Source of the DNA: Rotaria sp. Silwood1
Taxonomy: Eukaryota; Rotifera; Eurotatoria; Philodinida; Philodinidae
Assembly (NCBI GenBank): GCA_905250075.1
Contig: CAJNOP010000003.1
Coordinates: forward strand, 2,894,833 to 2,958,832
Reading direction: 5' to 3'
Length of the DNA stretch: 64,000 bases
In this document: in pieces, positions 22,750 to 35,500 of the stretch
Layout of the letters: each line of letters opens with the position of its first letter
How positions within the stretch are numbered: the stretch's first letter is position 1
Position numbers and translations under genes: made by a program
Notes under the pieces: model-generated
What the model was told of the DNA's origin: nothing
Database searches by the model: none
The model's input: only the letters and a program-made list of their open reading frames with translations

Positions 22750-25700
22750 CTATGAACAGATCGTCGTACGATCAAAATCGAGCATAATCACTTTAGTATC
22801 TTCAGTGCTATTACGACTTCCAGCTGCACATACTAATGCAGAATCTGTACATTTTATACGCCAGACAACACCTATAAAAAAGAGGAATGTCATATAATAG
22901 TTCACTAAGTCTACTTCCGAATATTCTTTAACTTAATGATAGTTAGAAACCTACATCAGAGTCAACTGAACGCCTCATTAAAGAATCAGATTAATACTAG
23001 AGATTTTTGAATCGTAATTTTTTTTTTCGTATTCACTATACAAATGAATATGTTTTAGGAATTTGATTGGTGTCACTTCGAGGCTAACGTTCACAAGAAA
23101 AACTTGGAGTCAACTTTGGCGTATACCTCGTCTTAATTTTGTAAAGTCTTGAGGAAACATATATCAAATCTACAAAGTACAAAGTATTCAAGAGACAAGC
23201 TACTAATTTGAATATCTTCACTTTGTTTGTGACCGAATTAGTTAATTTTGTTTTTTGATGACTGGAAAGAGTTTCAAGTTTCTTTTATTCTTCTAAAAGC
23301 TATCAACTTTAAGCGAAACTTTGAAAACTTTGTATCTCAGAGCAACTAGATTCAAAGATTTGAAAAATTTATGCACAAACTAGTCCAAGTGAAAGATTCA
23401 GGCAGGTAGAGTTTCAGGTCAAAATAAGATATTATCAAAAATGTCGATTCGTATCGAAGGGTGGGAACTGCGAATTTAAATTCTGAAGTTCCATTAGATT
23501 TTCTTTGCGCTTGTGAAATTTTGCTCCTTTTTTACTCTTCCAGGCTCTCTGTTTGTTTCTTTGATAATTTTTTATTTAAAAATACAAAAAACTCGTTAAG
23601 TTCTATGGTAATGAATTCAGTACAAGCCGAATATTTCGGTTAACAATCGACAATGATGAAAATCCTCCGAACGTTGTTCTAGTCTAGTGATTTTCCACTA
23701 ATAAGCAAAATATGGATTCAAAACCTTTGAATCATTTCAGACGCTTTCCTATCATAAGTATTTTTGTAGATCTGAATACGAACTTAATTTTGATACTTCA
23801 ATCGAAGTTAATAGCTATAAATACTCTTGGTGAATTTCTCTCTATCACTAAAAAACAAAAAAAAAGTTGATTTAATTATAACACGAGAAAAATATTCAAA
23901 TCCTATTTTGGTAAGTTAATTTTGGCACATTTTGTATATCAGTTTGCACAATAGATATCATCAAATGAAATCCATCATTCAAAAAAAAACCTGTAGTATT
24001 CAATCTAATGTATTGACAGGCGTTTTAGAAAGATCTGATTGTTTCCAAAAAAAATGACTCTCATGCAAGTTTCTAATGATAGTTTATTAATCTTTTTTAA
24101 ATCTAGCCAAATATTCTTTTCTATTCCTTGCGAAATTTCATAAAAGATTGCATCTATAACTTCAACTTTAAGAACATTGTCAAATTCTATAATTTGATCT
24201 TTCTGAATAGTTCTATGAATATTAATTCAGCTACTAAGACAGGAATCACGAGCACAAAGTAACTTTTTTTGCTTCATACTTCTTTTCATTCATGTAATAA
24301 TATTTCTTCTTACCTCCATTTCCAGCTGATTCAAGTGTAACAAGATTTCGAATAAAATCTCCTGTTTCTAAATCCCATAATTTAACAGTACCATCATCTC
24401 CTGAACTAACAACATAATTAAGTACAACTTGAACCCACGTTACTGCTGATGCGTGTTTGTTACGTCCTGTAAAGCAAAAAAAAAGAATTTTTGTTTTAAT
24501 CTAAAATTAATTATTCAATTAAGAAATTCTTTCTTACCAGTAAGTGTATGCAAACATTTTCCAGAATCAATATTCCAAATTTTTACAGTTGAATCTGCAT
24601 TACCAGAAACAAGAATATTTCCACGTAATTGCATACCACTAGTTAATGATAAATGACCAGTTAATTGATGAATACATGTACCTTGTTCCACATCCCATAC
24701 ACGAATCATACAATCTAATGAACCCGAAACAATATGTTTACCATCAAACTAAATTTATTATAAAAAAATAAAACAATTAAAGAAACAAGTAAATTTCTTT
24801 TCAAAATAACATACGACAAGTGAATATACTCGATTTGTATGTCCTTCAAGTGTGTGTACACATCGTTCTTGATCAGGTAGCCATACACGTATAGTATGAT
24901 CATATGCACCTGATACAACATATTTTCCATTATAACAAACACATCGTACAGCTGCTGTATGACCACTTAACATATGAAGACGTTCACCTGTACGAATATT
25001 CCATACACTGAAACAAAAAGAAACAAAAACTGAGATCCAGTGAAACTTGTCCGAGTAAACATTATTAAATAGTTCTATAATGATTATTTTTGAAAAAACT
25101 TGAAGGTATCTATGACAGGGGAATTTTACTATATTGTAATAATTATTAATTTTCAAAGAACAAAATTGTATACAAAGACCAATAGCTATGAGCAATAATT
25201 AATTCTTTTTTATTCATTAACATCTTTCAGAAAGCTACAAGAAAGCGTCTATTCTTTGTAAGAAAAAAAAAACGGTTTTTAAACGAAAACTTAGTCTCCT
25301 TATATTGGACGCTTACAAAGTTTGAAGGGTGCCCACTTTAGAGAAATAGTACTGTACTTCTATTATTTAATTGTTAAAAATCCTTACCGAACAGTTGCAT
25401 CACGTGATCCAGATACAACAACATCATCATGTAATGCCAAACAACGTACTGTTGATGTATGTCCATATAGTACATGTTGACATACACCTGTATTAATATT
25501 CCATACACGTATTGTTCGATCTGTACTTCCACTAACAATTAAATCATCTGTCATTTCACTACACCATACACCACCATTATGTCCAATTAATGTTTGCTCA
25601 CACTAAAGATAACAAATTAAAATAGACTTAGATGCGAAAAAAAAACACAAATGAAATTCAACACTTTACTTGTCCAGTAGCAACCGACCAAATTTTTAAT

Positions 25701-26953
25701 GAATTATCATCAGAACCGGATACAATACGTTTTCCATCAAATTGTAAACAAGTTATAACAAAATCTTCATGACCACGTAGTGTTAATGGTTCAGGTAATG
25801 GTTGTCCATGTTGCCATACATATTCTAAATGTTTATGACATGCATATGAACGTTTCCATTGATTATCAATTGTATCATCAAATATAGTTCGTGAAATTTT
25901 TAATGGTATAGATTTTGTTTGACATAAACGTTTCCATAATAATATATCATTACATGTTTCATACCACGCCCGACATGTCCGTGATGCTCGTGCAACATCA
26001 CTTGCTGGTAAATATTTTAATACATGTAATGCTAATTCACGTGGAAGATCACGAATAAAATCACGTTGAAAATATGGTTCAATTTGATTTCTAATATGAT
26101 TTAATTGAAGAGTATCTTTTGAACATGTACGTATAAGTGCTTCAGTTGCACGACTACGATCATCATTTGACATAGCCCAAAAATCTGATAACCAATTACT
26201 TACATGTGCGGGTAATGGTGGTGAGGATGGAATCGATAGAGACTCAATGGAATTTGATGAAGACGATGATGATGATGATGATGATGGACTTTTTATATTA
26301 GTTGATGTAGTTATTTTCAGATCTGTCTGTTCTCGGAGATTACTAAAAAAAAAAGAAAAAAGAAATTTTTCGTTTTCGGCTAAATATAAAATATGTTTGT
26401 ATGTTCATTTTTAATAAATAAAAATACTATTTTTACAAGAAAAAAAGACTTCAAACATTGTAGCTCATTAATATATAAGTAACGCCCGTATTGATCTTTA
26501 CCGACTTTTAAGGTAGATGACTGGACAGAAAGCGTTAACTGACTTATTTCTTTGTAATCGTGTAGTTACCATAGTAAGTACTTTTTTCTTTCCTTTTCTT
26601 TGACTTAATACATTATTTATAAAACGCGTTAAACCATCGATTCATTCATGCCATATATCAAATACATTTTTGCATATATAATTCATGCATATATTAAACC
26701 GATTTATTATTAGTACTCGTTATTGTTTGTTTTACCTGTTACAAAGACGTTTTGGATCATTAGTTGTAATAAGTGATTCTTCAATAGTTAATTGTCTTTT
26801 CCCAGGTGATCGTGGTTGCTGTATTAATGAACCGGTATAATAATCATGAAATATCTGATTTGTTGTTACACAATCATTAACAATCTGATCTATTAATGAT
26901 GGTGAACTTGATCGATCTGGTGATGATAATAAACATACCGAATCTGATGACAT
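22750..26953 (-). CDS. FBXW7: FBXW7/CDC4 orthologue, F-box and WD40 SCF substrate receptor, 594 aa
   Basis: Seven exons: 26953..26736, 26342..25670, 25602..25388, 25007..24815, 24748..24538, 24466..24314 and 22871..22750; all GT-AG, total 594 aa ending TAG. Order: a Ser-rich disordered N-terminus, F-box ([19 protein letters not shown]), linker, WD40 repeats ([61 protein letters not shown]) and the family C-terminus GVVWRIKC...VIMLDFD. The three arginines that hold the phosphodegron in human FBXW7 (R465, R479, R505) are all kept, in [16 protein letters not shown] and GHTAAVRC. The protein recruits phosphorylated targets such as cyclin E, Myc and Notch to SKP1-CUL1-RBX1 (known for the family). 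The last intron, 1,441 bp, is by far the longest. Its E2 partner CDC34 lies 220 bp upstream on the same strand. Confidence 0.95.
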
Positions 26954-27166
26954 TATCTAGAATAATTATAACATCGAAGTGAGCACCTCTGGATTTTACA
27001 TATAAATGAAGGAGAGAAAAAGAAGAAAAAATTGTTTAGTTAAATTTTGTTTTTTGAAATCTACAGAAAACGAAGATACAATGCAAAAGAAAAAAAGAAA
27101 AGTAAAGACACGCCTTTGATTGTAAGACAAAAAGCATTAACATATGTCATATTAATAAAATCACAG

Positions 27167-27172
27167 TTTATT
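27167..27172 (-). terminator. Poly(A) signal directly after the CDC34 stop
   Basis: On the minus strand AATAAA begins 2 nt after the TAA at 27176..27174. If used, the 3' UTR would be only some 15-30 nt. Confidence 0.4.
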
Positions 27173-27173
27173 C

Positions 27174-28262
27174 TTAATCGCTATCATTGTAATAGCCATC
27201 ATCATCTTCTCCGACCATATCAGCCATTGGATCTTCATCCTGTAGAAAGTAAAGAAAAAAAAAGAACAGATTATTTTTTTTTTTTGTTGATTATTATGTA
27301 GTCTTAAAAACATACATCGATTCCTAGATCATCATCATTTTCATTTGATAAAGAACTAAAAATTGTTTTTTTGCTATTTTTATTTCCTGTTGCACCAGCA
27401 CGTGATGGTGCAACATAATCATCAAGTGTTTTTGGTATGGATACACCTTCTTGTTCAGCTACTAATTTGGATTCATTAACTTGTCGTCGTATTATTGTTT
27501 CATATTCATTATCTTTATGTTCTTTATATTTTCGGTACATTACACTTAGAAAAAAAAAAGAAAAAGCTTAAAACAATTCATTCTGAAATATTCATTTACC
27601 TTGCATCAACATTAGCAGGTGATGAACAATTTGGTTCATTTAATAAACTTATTATTGACATTAAAATTGTTCGAACGTTTTGTGTTGGATTCCATCGTTC
27701 ACTTGGATGTTCACCAGATTGTGGATCTTCAGTTGGAGGATGTAGAATTGAAATACATACTTCACCGTTTCTAAGAAAAAAAGCAAGCATTAATTTTAAA
27801 ACATGATTTCTTTTTTCTTTTAGTAAATCTACTCATAAATGTTTGGATGCCACATTTTCGTTAGGAAACGGACCTATATGAAAAAAGTTTAACAAAAAGT
27901 TCAAGGTTTTTTTTGCTCGCCTACTTTTGGTGGAGCAAATGGGTATGTTGTTGGAAATTCCATATCAGCTTTAAAATAACCACCTTCATACAAAGTATCC
28001 GGTGGTCCGAAAATTCCAACTAAGAAAAAGAAAATTATTTGAAAACATTTTTTTGAGAAAAACAAAAATAAAGATCTTTACCATGCCATTTATATAGATT
28101 TGAATCGTCATCTAATTTAACTGTAAAACCTTCGACAGGTTCTTTTTGTAATTTCGAATATTCAAGTTGAAGAGCTTTTATTGAGGGGGAATTTGTTGTT
28201 CTTGATGACGTATAATGAGATGTTGATGTCGTTAAACCAGATGTTTGCCTTATTTGACTCAT
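27174..28262 (-). CDS. CDC34: CDC34/UBE2R ubiquitin-conjugating enzyme E2, 260 aa
   Basis: Six exons: 28262..28082, 28019..27925, 27873..27833, 27770..27600, 27544..27316 and 27239..27174; total 260 aa ending TAA. Exon 3 is only 41 nt. A Ser/Thr-rich leader precedes the UBC fold: [55 protein letters not shown], then the catalytic cysteine in [12 protein letters not shown]. The acidic insert after it ([16 protein letters not shown]) is the hallmark of the CDC34/UBE2R and UBE2G types, and the long acidic tail ([16 protein letters not shown]...EDDDGYY) that binds the cullin basic canyon marks it as CDC34. It builds K48 ubiquitin chains on SCF substrates. Its neighbour FBXW7 is an SCF receptor. 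Confidence 0.95.
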
Positions 28263-31200
28263 TTTAGGTTTTAGAAATTAAAAATCATGACAATTTCGAA
28301 AATAAGTATTCTACTCGAAGGAAATCAATAATCGACAAGGCGCGCGCACTTACGAGATACACAGACACACACACGAGACTCGAGCAAAAACGATAGGAGA
28401 AGAAATAAACACAAATCGGACGGGGATGATTAGAATAGAGCAACGAGAAAGTTGGTCGATGGAGGAATATTAACCAATCATTGAGAAATTTTCTATAGAT
28501 GTCATTATTTCAAGATAATGACGTGGGATTGTTGAGGAAGTATGAAATTACAGTTTGAAATCAATGAAAGAGGCTTTTTTTTAAAATTCTTTTCTTTTTG
28601 TTTGCTTCAATTAATTTATTATGAGTAAAAACGCTATCAAATCGGTCAAGTACTTTTCTAATTCTAAGAGGAGTAACATATTTTAGGTTTTATTGAGAAA
28701 AAATATCATGAGTACAAATCTGCGAAATAGCATCAATTCTATAGAACAAAAATTCATATCATCAGAAGTATGATCTCTGGAGACATTTTTCGATAAGATT
28801 TCTTCTTCTATGCTAATCAATATAAATAATAAAAAAATACTGTTTGTTTTACTATTGATTTATATCCGTTGTAAATATATATATATAGTAGCGGACCTAC
28901 TTTAACTTTAACGAAATCATCTAGATCCAACAGATGAAAGTGAAAGCACGAGAGTAAAAAAATTGATTTTACTAATTCTTGGTCATAATCTCAATACAAT
29001 CTCGAGTAGGCATATTCTGAAAAGAGAATGACTAGTTCAAGTAGACATTATACACTTTCCATTAAAAAGAGTTCATAGTATAGTTCAAACAATGAATTCT
29101 TCACTTTATTTAACATTCAAAGAAACACTATGTTCTCTTTTAAAGTTAAGAAGGTGTTGCATCACAGATTAATTTCGTGGAAAGATATTGAATAAACTAG
29201 AGTTCAGTTACCAAGTCGAATATCTGACAGCTGGTCCAATATTGTATCTAGGTCTTCATAAAAACTATCGAACTGATTCGGTTATAATCATCTAGTTGGC
29301 AATCCCTAGGAGCAAAAGATTCTCAATAATCAGTGATAGTACAGTGGACTATAAAGTTAGAATCATGGTTTATACTAACCACCTATTCTAGATCTAATTA
29401 CTTGTAACACGAAGAAAAATATGGAACTTCATTTTTTCTTCGAAAGATAAAAGGTTAATACATACTCAGTATTTTATTGGTTATGTCTTTATCAAAAATC
29501 ATAAATCATTTTCAAAAATATACTATTAGTTGCAGTATTGAACGGACTACATTTGAGTATAGGTAAATTTTGATCTTCATGTCTCGTTAGAAAAAAACAT
29601 TGAAAATTGAATCATAGTGTGTGTTTTTATTTTGGAACAATTCTTTATAATATGATGTTTTTAAACACTGATTAAAATTTAATTATTACCCTATCAATAC
29701 TTAATGAAAATCTCACTCTGAGCATAAACTTCAGAACTTTAAAAAAAATATGTTATCGAGCAAGTTTTTTCTATCAAATGAGATCTTGCACATTTCTGTG
29801 TAATGTGTTTCTAATCAAATATAGCACTTCAAAAATATAAAGATATAAAGCAAGCGAAAAATAGCTAAAAATCATCTTTGAAATTTATGATAAAAGATAA
29901 AAGGATTACATCTGATGAGGAACACATTGCACAGAAGTGCATGAGATATCATTTAATAAAATACAATCTGTTCTATACGATGCACTTTTTTTTAATTATT
30001 AATAGATTATTAATTAAGGTTTAGTTAATATTTTAAAAAAAACGCTGCTAAAAAACAGTCATGACATTATTCAACTGTTAATATTTGTTCTAACGAAATA
30101 CTTGAAGATCAAAATTTAGAGCTAATAAGTTTTGAACGTTGTCTCAGATTTTAACTGATAATTTAATCAACAAAATACTAAAAATATCTTAAACTTTTGC
30201 CTACTAGACAAAAATTGAAATCTCTTCTTGTTCTTCAGGTTACATTCAATTACATCAAAAATAGATAGTTAGTGTAGATCTTGACTCTAACTTCATATAG
30301 CGCTTCAAAAATATCATTTACCTCATTTCTTTTCATAGAAGATACCAAGATGAAAAATGTTTTAAATTTTTCCAGTCCACTCTATTATTTGTTCCAAACC
30401 GTTATTTATTAGAGATATTGAAATGAAGAAATAAGTTGATTATATGTAAATCGATGGACATATTTGAAAATAGTTACCATAATATAACAGAGATCACATA
30501 ATACATGACAGATAATAGTAGTTATCTAAAGAATAAAAATCTTTTGTCATGATGACACATATCAGTGATACATATACATATACTCGCATTTCTCATATCT
30601 AACTTCGATATTACTTTTAATTTGAATGCCATCATCAACAATTAGCAGTAGATTCTGTAATACTGACAGAATTTTAGAGTCAAATGGCTAGCAACGGCAT
30701 AATAAATCTTTTGATTCATTTGGTTTCGTGTATAATGGCAGATAATCTCTTTCTTTTTTTTGTCTGTTATGTATGTATGGAACTAAAGTGATTATTTTTG
30801 AATAGAATATCAAGGTTAAGAAATTTCTTATACCTAATCAAATTTTCTTGGTATGGATTATTACTGGATGGATGTCGCATGCAAGACAAAATTCTTTGTA
30901 AGGGTTTGCTTTTTCTTCATAAGCTTAAGTTTTTAATATTCATTGTGTCATGCCCATAGTGTTTTGTGCACGTCTTACTTTTATGATAATTTTATTTGAG
31001 TGAAGATAAAAGTCGAATAAATATACGATATGTTTATCTTTTCTTACTATTTTACAATATATCAAAAAACTCAAAATCTATTAGTAATTCATGATCAACA
31101 GAGTAAAATGACACGTTCATATCAGTCACAAATAGCAAATAAATTGCTATTCTTTCATTACAAATAACATTCATGTATTCTATGTGTTGTATGCATGTTT

Positions 31201-31627
31201 ATTATTAAAAAAATGTATATTATTAATTACTTTTACCTTGAACGATTATCAGCAACAGATACTGTATCTTTTAATAATAAAATTCATGTCTGCTAGAAGA
31301 AAAAAGCTATGCATATAATTTTTTCGCAATCTTTATTAATATATATATATTCCACAATAATAAAAAAGAAGTAATTTAATCGTTCCACATAAATTATTCG
31401 CATTAATTTTGTTTTATATACATATGGCAAAGGTGCAATATACGAAAAAAAAAAGAAGTCGAAGCTTTATAAAAAAAAAAAAAAGAATATGACTAGTAGC
31501 AAATTATGTGTATATATGAATACAAACAAAAAAAAGAAAAAACATTTTGCTAAGAGATCTAATTACAAATTTTGTTTTAGATCACACAGATCTAGATAAG
31601 AGAAACTACTTAACTAACTAAGAACAA
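28263..31627. other. Intergenic, with one small inverted repeat
   Basis: About 3.4 kb with no coding signal. Close to the CDC34 start (28330-28450) the sequence is less AT-rich, fitting a promoter. A foldback pair lies at 29776-29954. A TA-rich run occurs near 28875-28890. Confidence 0.5.
29776..29954. repeat. Inverted repeat with ~45 bp arms
   Basis: 29776-29820 and 29910-29954 are imperfect reverse complements, sharing in mirrored order aaatga-atct, tgcac-tttctgtg, aatgtgtt and atca-at. The spacer is about 90 bp. It may be the remains of a small MITE; no target-site repeat was found. Confidence 0.5.
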
Positions 31628-32577
31628 TTATTCATTTAACCAAGGAAATGCTTCAACAATATCTTTACGACGTTCGCCATAATCATAAAATAGTTCTTCA
31701 CCTATGTCAATGTCACGTAGTGCCACTAAAATAAGACGTGGTTGATCTCGTACAACAAATACTTTTGGTTGACAATTGCTATTTTTTCGACTATGATTTA
31801 TCAAACGACCTAAACAAATAAAATAACTTTAATTAAATAAATCTCTATGCAATGTTTCGAGAGCTTTAGTTTTTCTTCTCTAGAATAATTTATAAATGTA
31901 ATTGTATTATAATCGAAACTATACTAACCAAGTCGATTTGTTTCTTCAGTAGCATCAACACAAAAAACTTTTTCTCCCCATTTAAAATAATACATATAAC
32001 AACCAATATCATGATTACGTCCATATAAAGTTTCTCGCTTTTTAGCTTCACTTTGTGTTACTAATTCACCAGCATATTCAACAATATAATCGTTACGAAA
32101 AAATTTTTTTGTTGTATATACACCACGTCCTTTAATAGTTCCTGTATCACGTGCTTCTAAACCATCTTCACATTGACTTTCAATAAATGAATCAAATGAT
32201 GTTGCTGATCTATATTTTGTTATAGATAATTGTTTACTTATTTGACGTTTACTTCGACGTAATGTTGATACTAATTCATTATTATTATCATTTTTATTAT
32301 CATCATGCAAAACTCTTTTTGCTAATGCTATTGAATTATTTGTACTAATTAAAACAAACAAAACGAAACATATTGTTTTCAAAAAAAAGACACTAACAAA
32401 AAATTGCTATTACGTATCACTCGTATATTGTGGATTCGATGGTATAACTTCATTTTCAGGTATACATATGTCAGGTGCAAATAAAAATTGACCTTTCAAT
32501 AGACCTCCTTTTCTCAATCGATCAGATTTGACATTGGCTGATGATTGAAAACGTTTTGGCGGACGGACAGGAATCAT
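31628..32577 (-). CDS. KMT5A: KMT5A (SET8/PR-Set7) histone H4K20 monomethyltransferase, 253 aa
   Basis: Exons are 32577..32414, 32344..31929 and 31809..31628; GT-AG introns of 69 and 119 bp; total 253 aa ending TAA. The N-terminal part (MIPVRPPKRFQSSANVKSD) is short and basic. A Ser/Arg/Lys stretch (LRRSKRQISKQLSI) leads into a complete SET domain: GTIKGRGVYTTKKF, IVEYAGELVTQSEAKKRE, the cofactor and substrate motifs GCYMYYFKW, LGRLINHSRKNSNCQPKV, and the C-terminal ELFYDYGERRKDIVEAFPWL. These match the KMT5A type, in which the C-terminal helix rather than a post-SET zinc cluster closes the site. It monomethylates H4K20 in mitotic chromatin (family knowledge). The first exon starts at MIPVRPPK; a nearer ATG in the intron read-through frame is not the start. 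Confidence 0.93.
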
Positions 32578-35500
32578 CTATGATATTTATTCAATGGATA
32601 TCTCTTTCATCATTAATTATTTACACAATAAATATATCCTTGTGCGCCATTATAGGCTCACGGCTGAAAAAGGAATTTTTTAAGGTACAAAACTATCAAC
32701 AACAATAAATACTTTTTTTTTCTTAATAATTGGTTGGTTTTGAGCCACTGTAATAGTATTTATTAGAGGTCGCTTAGTAACTGTTATTTGATAGAGTTAC
32801 GTCAATATTTGTTTGAATTCGATATTGACTGATTAAATTTATATATTCTCCATTCAAATATCCAAAAAGATTATGAATTAGAATAGAATGATTAAGCCTA
32901 TTTCGACTTTTTGAATTAATTGAAATTAAATGAACTTGTTCAACGTCGATTTTATTTTATTGAGAATGTCTGTATATAATTGAACATTGCTTAGAATATA
33001 TAAAGAACATTCAGATGAATTTTTTTTTAAAGAACATGCAACATAATTGATGATAGAGTCAAAATAAAAACTCAAAAGGATAAATTTCAGACGAAGTTAA
33101 ATATTTGCTCGATTAATCTACTATTTTATATTACGAGTTGTTGTAAAAAATTCGAGATTTTGTCGAAGTCTCTTACTGATAAGTTAGAAATTTCAGTTGC
33201 TGCTTATTAAATAGAGGAGAATCTTTCTTTTATTCAAAAGAAAAAGTTGAACTTGACAGTAAATTGTTCTTCTAATTTCAATTAAGGATAGCATTTTCCG
33301 GAACAAACAGATAAAGAAACTAAGGAAGACAGCTTTTAGAAGATGAAAGACCTCAAGTAAATGAATTACTTTAACAATAGCGTATAGCTAATTTTCCATG
33401 ATCGCTTGAGTTTTTCAATAGTCAATGAATTACATAAGGTTGTGTGTTTGTTTTTTTAAAGGTTAAATGAACATCTAATGTATGAGTATAACACGTAGAA
33501 TGTTGCATCAAGTTCTGAAAATTCTTCTAGACTCAACCAAAAATGATGAGCCATTTCATTAAATCCAATACTGATACATTATTTGGCTGTGTATGTTGTA
33601 AAGAAATGCTTGTTTTTTGTCAACCAGCATGCTCATCAATTGATAATGATCTTTTCTGGTTAAATTATTGAGCTAAATAAAATTGGGTGAAAAAGCAAAC
33701 ATCTATCTACAAAATATATGTTCAAATAACAGGCCAATATTCAATACTATGCTATGGTTCGTAGTTCTTTGGTCGAGTTCAAAAGAAATTTTTCTGGACC
33801 CGATGTGGCTCTTTAATGACTTAAATCCATATGAAACATTACGAATATGATAAAGCATAGATATGATAAGAATATTTTTACACTTTTTTCTCCAGAATTT
33901 ATTCTTTCTAAAACCTGCATACGATCTTGAGCATAGTCAAATTTTTTTTTCTTTTAATATTATATCAAAACTTTTTAGAACAGCTTGTCTACCTGTAAAT
34001 ATCCGTAATAGATAAACATATGAAAGAAAAAAAAACCCTCAATGACAATAAATTTTTAAACATTAGCAGTTACTTATTAATCATCTAATATAAATGGATG
34101 ATTATTTCATGTTGTTTGTATATATTACCACTGTTATTCATTTCTTTAAATTCTTTTTTTTTTCTATCTGACACAATTTCATAGATTTGAACAAACATAA
34201 TACTCCAAGAATCTGTTCACAAAAAATCGATGACAAAAAGCTTTGTCAAGTCATGAAATCAAGTTTTCATTTTGATTATAATAAAAAAAACTACTTCTTT
34301 TAAACAAAAATTTCTCCTGCAACTCGATATAAAACCATCATTGCTATACCATGCACAATAATTTATAGTTATGTACTTAAAATCAATGTTTCTCTTTGAT
34401 TAGCAATATCATTTTCCTGTTTTTATTGAAATCTACTGTTCCACCGATAATATTATACACACTTTGAGCAACCATGCTTATAATTGTTAATATAAATGTT
34501 CGTACTTGTAGTTCTTCCTTTTTGTCTTTAAGTACTTTCCAATGGTAAAACATTCAATATAAATAATGTACTGAAAAGGTCAATACATTATATCTTTCAC
34601 CATCAGATTAAAATTCTACGATTTTTCTATCTAGTTTTACTTGAATAAAATTTTCATTAAGTAAATCATATAACTCAAAGTAAAACAGAAAGAAATGTTA
34701 TTTTAAAAAAATCACAACAAAATATTTCTTGTCATTAGTAATTGATAATCATTTCGTGTTTATTGTTCTTTCATATAGTGATTTATTTGTTTTTTAGCTA
34801 TTTTGATATATCATCACTATATTCTAAATAGAATACTATATATCTCGATGATATCTTCATTTATATATATAATCAATCATTTTGTTTAGCTATATTTACC
34901 TGATTGCTTGTTTGAAAGCTCCACCTTTCTCTCATATACACATCTAATTTTCAATTTAAAAAAAAATTCACAGCATGTTAACGAAATATTTTCTTGATTA
35001 TCATTGTTTTCTAGATGCATCTATAACCGACATATACTTATGAGTAGATTGTTTTCAATACCATACGGTTCCTTCTCACGCACAGAACTATATTATAATT
35101 AGTATAGCAAATAGATGATGATGAACTTTGTTTTTTTTCTAAGTTCTCCACCCCTCGCGTCAACATTTGATTTTCACACATTTCACTAATAGGTTTAAAA
35201 CATGCAAGTAACTTTATGCATGTATGTGCACGCCTATACCGGAAATTCTTAGAAAAAAAAAAACTTTTTTTTTCCCGAAAATCATGGATAGATTTTAATC
35301 ATCATGTCATTGAAAATTAATTACTTTTTTCATATGTCCTCATCATTCAACATTCAAATGTACGATTTTAATGACAAGTCTATTAGGATAAAGTAAATGT
35401 ATATCTTATATATAGTATAGAGATTGATGTTTGAAAAAACATACGATGAGTAAGTTAGCAGCAATTATCATCCATTAGAGAGTCGAGAGATTTCGATCGG

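Noticed and set aside
32345..32382. Signal-peptide-like start (MKTICFVLF) for the SET gene
   Set aside because: It is intron read-through. A GT-AG junction in matching phase joins exon 32577..32414 to 32344, giving a proper nuclear KMT5A N-terminus.
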